From positions 16,357 through 80,356 of the forward strand of contig NZ_CALMFY010000075.1 of NCBI RefSeq assembly GCF_937863485.1: 64,000 bases of DNA. Reading direction: 5' to 3'. The position numbers and the translations under genes are program-made. The notes below the pieces were generated by a model. That model made no database searches. It was not told the DNA's origin and saw only the letters and a list, made by a program, of their open reading frames with translations. The number at the start of each line of letters is the position of its first letter. Position 1 is the stretch's first letter. Shown here one piece after another: positions 60,006-64,000 of this stretch. The stretch comes from an uncultured Nostoc sp. GTDB taxonomy: Bacteria > Cyanobacteriota > Cyanobacteriia > Cyanobacteriales > Nostocaceae.

Positions 60006-60385
60006 TAATATTTGATTTTTTTGATTTTAGTAGCTAGGTATAAATCAATTAAAGTTTGTAGTAAGGACTTTAGTCCTGATAATTGTTGTTTTGAGCGATG
60101 AATCACTCAGTACGAACTATAATTTTATTTTATGCTTAATTATACCTACCTACTTAAGATATATAGTTCTAGAAAACTAGCATTAAAATGTTATCCGCCT
60201 AGAGATAGAATACAGATTTAAATATTATCTATCTAAAAGTATAATCACATAATTTGTAACTAAAAGTATTGTTTTTCTACCCATAGTTGTGAGAGCGATC
60301 GCTCAAAAGAAAGAGGGAATATCCCTAACCTCTATGTCAAAGTTATATCAGTTAAGAATTATGAACACTGCCGAGGGGAACACGG
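60006..60385. other. Leader region of the hemerythrin gene
   Basis: A 380-bp AT-rich gap. A short palindromic repeat (AGGACT..AGTCCT, 60065-60078) belongs to a common Nostoc type. A HIP1 octamer lies near 60296. GAGGGGAACACGG before the ATG is the likely ribosome binding site. Confidence 0.45.
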
Positions 60386-61438
60386 ATGGTAGCTACTTTA
60401 GATGATACGAAACGCAATGCTATTGCTCTGAAATTAGCAGACCTGAAAGCACTCCAACAATTAGTCATTGAAAAAGAGCAACTCTTTTTGAAAGAAGGAC
60501 TCAATGCCGAAATTGCTGATCGCATCCGAAATTTTATTAATGATGATGAAAAAAATCTTGGCGTTCTGGAAACTGTGATTGGTCAGTATGGCATTCAGGC
60601 TGAACCAAGAAATATTGTGAGAGAATTCATTGAAAAATCGAGAGAATTGTTCAAAAGTTCTGAGTTAAGCCTGTATGACAAAGTATCTCAGCATGAATTG
60701 CTGAAACATCAACTAGTAACCACTGGGTTGATAATTCACAAGGCTGCTCAAAAAGTTGGTGCTGACGTTTTGCTAGCGATCGCACCTTTGAATACCGTTA
60801 ATTTTGAGAACCGCGCTCACCAAGAACAACTCAAAGGTATTTTAGAAATTATCGGTGTCCGCGAACTCACTGGACAAGATGCAGATCAAGGAATTTGGGC
60901 ACGTGTTCAAGATGCTTTGGCCGCAGTCAGTGGTGTGGTAGGTAGTGCTGTTACCCAAAGCAGCGACAAAAAGGATATAAATATCCAAGATGTTATCCGC
61001 CTCGATCATGGCAAGGTAAATACCCTATTTACCGAACTCCTGCAAAGCGACAATCCACAGAAGATCCAAGAGTACTTCGGTCAAATTTATAAGGATCTAA
61101 CTGCTCACGCCGAAGCTGAAGAGGAAGTCGTATATCCAAAAGTACGTCCTTTCTACGGCCAAGATAACACTCAAGAATTGTATGACGAACAAGTCCAGAT
61201 GAAGCGGGTGTTAGATCAAATTAAGGCTATCAGCCCTTCTTCATCTGAATTCAAAGATCAAGTTAGACAGCTTATGGAAGCTGTAGGCGATCATATTCGT
61301 CAAGAAGAAAGCACAATGTTTGCTACCATCCGCAACAACTTGAGCACTGAGCAAAGCGAGCAACTGGCTACTGAATTCAAAGCTGCTAAGACCCGAATTC
61401 AACAAAAGTTAGGTGTTGTTAATGAAGCGAATGTGTAG
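60386..61438 (+). CDS. Hemerythrin (HHE)-domain protein with ferritin-like N-terminus
   Basis: A 350-residue soluble helical protein. The first half (about 10-165) resembles a DUF892/ferritin-like four-helix bundle (DKVSQHELLKHQLVTTGLII). The second half (about 205-330) is a hemerythrin domain with diiron ligands in VIRLDHGKVNTLFTELL, DLTAHAEAEEEVVYPKVRPF and GDHIRQEESTMFATI. Hemerythrin-type proteins bind O2, NO or iron and occur in N2-fixing cyanobacteria. Its start has a GAGGGG site. It ends at a bidirectional terminator. Confidence 0.87.
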   Translation: MVATLDDTKRNAIALKLADLKALQQLVIEKEQLFLKEGLNAEIADRIRNFINDDEKNLGVLETVIGQYGIQAEPRNIVREFIEKSRELFKSSELSLYDKVSQHELLKHQLVTTGLIIHKAAQKVGADVLLAIAPLNTVNFENRAHQEQLKGILEIIGVRELTGQDADQGIWARVQDALAAVSGVVGSAVTQSSDKKDINIQDVIRLDHGKVNTLFTELLQSDNPQKIQEYFGQIYKDLTAHAEAEEEVVYPKVRPFYGQDNTQELYDEQVQMKRVLDQIKAISPSSSEFKDQVRQLMEAVGDHIRQEESTMFATIRNNLSTEQSEQLATEFKAAKTRIQQKLGVVNEANV

Positions 61439-61483
61439 GATGCTTTCGAGCTTTCTATATCCGCTAAAAAAGGTTAGCTAAAC

Positions 61484-61517
61484 AAAAACTCCCAGCAGAT
61501 GAGCGCTGGGAGTTTTT
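61484..61517. terminator. Bidirectional terminator
   Basis: Stem AAAACTCCCAGC / GCTGGGAGTTTT (12 bp, perfect) with an 8-nt loop, A-rich before and T-rich after. It ends both the hemerythrin gene (plus) and the amidohydrolase gene (minus). Confidence 0.92.
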
Positions 61518-61519
61518 GT

Positions 61520-62704
61520 TTAAAAATTTTGCTGACAGTATTTATAAGCCGCATAGGCCATAGTCACAACCCCGGTAATAATAGCAGATTCATCAACTTC
61601 AAATTGGGGATGGTGTAATGGGTGGTTAATGATTCTTTCTTTGTAGCCTACACCTAAGCGAAACATCGAACCGGGGGCGTGTTCCAAATACATAGAAAAA
61701 TCTTCAGATCCAAGGGAGGGTTCGAGTAAAACTTGGACGCGATCGCTACTCCAAGCTTCTTCGGCGGCTGATTGCAACAATTGTGTCAGGGTGTAATCAT
61801 TTTGGACGCTGGGTACGCCTTGACAATAATTGACTTCATACTTTGCCCCGTAAGTATGGCAGATATTAGATACAATGTTTTCAATCCAGTTGGGGAGATC
61901 GGCACGGGTTTCGGGATGGAGCGATCGCACGGTTCCTAATAACTGTACTTTATCTGCAATTACGTTCGGCGCTTTGCCACCATTAATCTTCCCTATGCTC
62001 AATACTACAGGACGCAAGGCATTTTGTGTCCGGCTGATAGCTTGTTGCAGTGCAGTAATCACTTGGCAAGCAATCCAAATCGCATCAATCGCCTCATGGG
62101 GACGCGCTCCGTGCCCAGATTCTCCCATAATCAGAATCTCTAAATTATCAGAGGCGGCTGTCAATGCTCCGTAACGCACACCAATAGATCCTGCGGGTAT
62201 AGAAGGGAAAACATGAACCCCTAATACAGCCGAGACGTTTTCCATCGCCCCATCTTTCATCATCCAGTTTGCCCCTTGAGCAATTTCCTCGGCTGGCTGA
62301 AATAAGAACCGCACTTTACCACCCAACTCGTTTGCCACTTGAGACAGCACCATCGCTGTTCCTAATCCGACTGTGGTGTGGACATCGTGACCACAAGCGT
62401 GCATAATACCCTCTGCGCCAGAGGCGTATTCCAAATTAGTGCCCTCTTGAATTGGCAAGGCATCCATATCGGTACGAATTGCCAATAAACGGTCATTTTG
62501 GCTAGTGCCTTGCAGTTCTCCAATGACGCCCGTTTTGCCAACTCCCTCTTGTACATGCAGACCACTGGAAGACAAAACACCAGCTACATAGGCCGCTGTT
62601 TGGTACTCCTGACCGCTGAGTTCTGGATGAGAGTGGATGTGGCGGCGAATTTCAATTAAGCGAGGCGCTAATTCTGCTGCTAAGTCTTTAATACGGGTAA
62701 GCAT
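61520..62704 (-). CDS. M20-family amidohydrolase (aminoacylase/IAA-amino-acid hydrolase type)
   Basis: A 394-residue zinc- or manganese-dependent hydrolase of N-acyl amino acids or related amides. Metal-binding motifs: MDALPIQEGT, HACGHDVHTTVGL, QPAEEIAQGANWMM, the lid domain GxSGHGARPHEAIDAI and the final GSEDFSMYLEHAPG. The ATG at 62704 (MLTRIKDLAAELAPRLIEIR then RHIHSHPELSGQE) matches family starts and removes 32 codons of upstream frame. The substrate is unknown. It is convergent with the hemerythrin gene. Confidence 0.93.
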   Translation of the reverse strand: MLTRIKDLAAELAPRLIEIRRHIHSHPELSGQEYQTAAYVAGVLSSSGLHVQEGVGKTGVIGELQGTSQNDRLLAIRTDMDALPIQEGTNLEYASGAEGIMHACGHDVHTTVGLGTAMVLSQVANELGGKVRFLFQPAEEIAQGANWMMKDGAMENVSAVLGVHVFPSIPAGSIGVRYGALTAASDNLEILIMGESGHGARPHEAIDAIWIACQVITALQQAISRTQNALRPVVLSIGKINGGKAPNVIADKVQLLGTVRSLHPETRADLPNWIENIVSNICHTYGAKYEVNYCQGVPSVQNDYTLTQLLQSAAEEAWSSDRVQVLLEPSLGSEDFSMYLEHAPGSMFRLGVGYKERIINHPLHHPQFEVDESAIITGVVTMAYAAYKYCQQNF

Positions 62705-62875
62705 CGATTTAATTAATCTATAGGCTTTTTTCCCATGATAAAGAAATGTTAACAAACAAAATGCTTTTTGCCATACAACCATAAGTGAAGGATGAAGCAA
62801 AGGGGCAGGGGGGAGGAATAATTACTCATGACTTAGGCAGTGAAAACCTGAAACCTTGATCCCCCCTTAAAAAGA

Positions 62876-63061
62876 CTACTGTGTATACACAAGTCTCTCT
62901 CGACGCAATTTATGGTTTATCGAATAGCCCAATCAAACCTCACCCTGCTTTTGCTATGCAAAACCTGTCCCTCTCCTTGGTAAGGAGAGGGATTAAAGTC
63001 AGGACAGGGTGAGGTTTTAAAGGATTTTTAGGTAATCAGATAACTTGTGTGTACACAGTAG
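62876..63061. mobile_element. 186-bp nested-hairpin element (MITE-like)
   Basis: Outer 18-bp arms CTACTGTGTATACACAAG / CTTGTGTGTACACAGTAG match at 17 of 18. Inside are AAACCTCACCCTG / CAGGGTGAGGTTT and an inner CCTCTCCTTGGTAAGGAGAGG hairpin, so the whole element folds as one long stem. It has no coding frame. It lies in the 560-bp gap between the amidohydrolase and pentapeptide genes. Confidence 0.7.
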
Positions 63062-63154
63062 CTTAAAAAGCAGGGAACCAAAGAGCCAACTTTTTAAGGG
63101 CGTTGGCGGATCTCTTGTGCGTAAGTCGTATTCCTAACTCCTAACTCTCTAATA

Positions 63155-63248
63155 ACGCCACTTGCTTCTCCCTTAGGAGAAGCTCTTGCTAGCAAGATCC
63201 CCGCAGGGGTACAAGCCGGGGAACCCGGACAACGCAGTGGCTCCCCAA
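63155..63248. repeat. Short inverted-end repeat, same family as part of 8491-8648
   Basis: It begins ACGCCACTTGCTT and ends CGCAGTGGCTCCCCAA, as does the segment inside the 8333 element (CGCAGCGGCTCCCCAA there), with different palindromic filling (TCTCCCTTAGGAGA here). Such blocks are typical of mosaic repeats in Nostoc. Confidence 0.6.
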
Positions 63249-63262
63249 TCCCCCATTGCTAG

Positions 63263-63826
63263 TTATTTTGAATAGCAGGTTGTGCCTCGAGTATTTTCGG
63301 GTTGGAACTCGTTACATTCTCTGGGATTTTGACGCTCTAACGACCAGCCATAGGGCTTGTCGGAGGTGACAACACCATTAGCTAGAGTTGTTAGTCGGAA
63401 GTTAGCCCCTCGAAAATTAGTAAACTGCAATTTGGTATCTTTTAAGTTTGCTGCTTCCAAATTGGCGCTGATCAAACCGGCATAAGACAGATCGGCATTT
63501 TCCAGGGATGCTGATTTCAAATTTGCTCCTGTTAAGGAAGCACCACTGAGATTCGCCGAATTCAGAATCGCACCTTCTAAATTTGCACCGGTGAGATCGG
63601 CATTCGTGAGATTAACTTGAGATAATGTAGCGCTGCTCAAGTCAGCCCCTCGCAAATTTGCTCCAGTTAGATTCAGTCGAGTTAGGTCAGCACCACTCAA
63701 ATTACACCGGGGACAGGCACTTGTTGCCTTCAACTGATCCAAGTCTAGCTGATTTAAGGCAAGGGCCTGCTCTGCAAACCCAAAACAAGCTAACAGGACG
63801 ACGGTAGCAACAATTTTAAGTTTCAT
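63263..63826 (-). CDS. Exported pentapeptide-repeat protein
   Basis: A 187-residue protein with a signal peptide (MKLKIVATVVLLACFGFAEQ, cleavage near ALA). About 20 pentapeptide units A(D/N)LxX follow from NLSGADLTRLNLTGANLRGA through LENADLSYAGLISANLEAAN to FRGANF. They should form a right-handed quadrilateral beta-helix. Four cysteines, two in the CPRCNLSGA start and two in the tail (REC..., TTCYSK), may form disulfides in the periplasm or thylakoid lumen. Role unknown; this family is abundant in cyanobacteria. Confidence 0.9.
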   Translation of the reverse strand: MKLKIVATVVLLACFGFAEQALALNQLDLDQLKATSACPRCNLSGADLTRLNLTGANLRGADLSSATLSQVNLTNADLTGANLEGAILNSANLSGASLTGANLKSASLENADLSYAGLISANLEAANLKDTKLQFTNFRGANFRLTTLANGVVTSDKPYGWSLERQNPRECNEFQPENTRGTTCYSK

Positions 63827-64000
63827 ATTTTACAGATATTTACAAAAATGACAATTTACGCACATTGCATACTGTCATACTTAATAATATGCTTCCCAAA
63901 AGAACAACAGGGATGAAGCATTGATTAAGAACCTGTGAAAATAGTATAAATTCTGATGGTAAGACTACTCAAACTGAAATATAGATTATAGAATCGAATC

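Overview
This window is chromosomal DNA from a filamentous, heterocyst-type cyanobacterium, most likely Nostoc or a close Anabaena relative. The evidence is a complete allophycocyanin core operon (apcE-apcA-apcB-apcC), a cyanobacterial-type ATP synthase operon with two b-type subunits, a ferredoxin-thioredoxin reductase catalytic chain, an adjacent flv3/flv1 flavodiiron pair of the kind found in heterocyst formers, a XisI relic, many GCGATCGC (HIP1) octamers, and heptanucleotide tandem repeats between genes. No tRNA, rRNA or CRISPR array was seen. One stable RNA, tmRNA, is present.

Layout. 0-9 kb: the 5' part of dnaE (cut by the window edge), a sodium:dicarboxylate-type symporter, the flv3-flv1 pair, then a 2.2-kb AT-rich and repeat-rich stretch with a truncated IS630 transposase and a MITE-like element. 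8.9-16 kb: ssrA (tmRNA), then the minus-strand ATP synthase operon atp1-a-c-b'-b-delta-alpha-gamma; the beta and epsilon genes are not in the window. 16-22 kb: a SAM methyltransferase with a decayed copy of its own 3' end, a XisI pseudogene, a vWA/PP2C/kinase (TerY-P) module whose kinase is cut to 32 codons, an orphan barstar, a HicB-like/PIN toxin-antitoxin pair with a frameshifted antitoxin, and a ComB-type phosphatase. 22.9-28.1 kb: the apc operon with its terminator. 28-39 kb: a GGDEF-EAL protein, an unknown protein, a relic of ftsW split by a small inverted-repeat element, ftsW itself, and two adjacent paralogous Ig-like/transmembrane proteins, one carrying a seven-bladed WD40 propeller. 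39-49 kb: a 1435-residue secreted DUF4347/beta-helix/RTX protein, rpiA, a small membrane protein behind a candidate NtcA promoter, an SLH protein, a repeat-rich membrane protein, and a CBS-CP12 fusion. 48-53.5 kb: an LPS-transport cluster (lptA-lptB-LptF/G permease), DUF309-ftrC, and a DUF58 protein. 53.6-60 kb: a toxin-antitoxin and defence-like cluster (Uma2 relic, BrnT/BrnA, BrnT relic, VapBC-type pair, a CHAT protease with an AbiJ-like N-terminal domain, then typA and a Panacea/RelE-type pair). 60-64 kb: a hemerythrin protein, an M20 amidohydrolase and an exported pentapeptide-repeat protein.

How it fits together. The housekeeping core is photosynthetic energy conversion: light harvesting (apc), ATP synthesis (atp), electron sinks (flv), thiol redox control (ftrC, CP12) and pentose phosphate metabolism (rpiA). 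Between these blocks lie accessory patches that show active decay: at least six gene relics, several short non-autonomous elements and perfect palindromes. The most promising candidates for a little-described system are the AbiJ-like/CHAT protein at 55.6-56.6 kb, the paired Ig/TM/WD40 proteins at 34.1-38.7 kb, and the Panacea pair at 59-60 kb. All function calls come from reading motifs; no database search was run.
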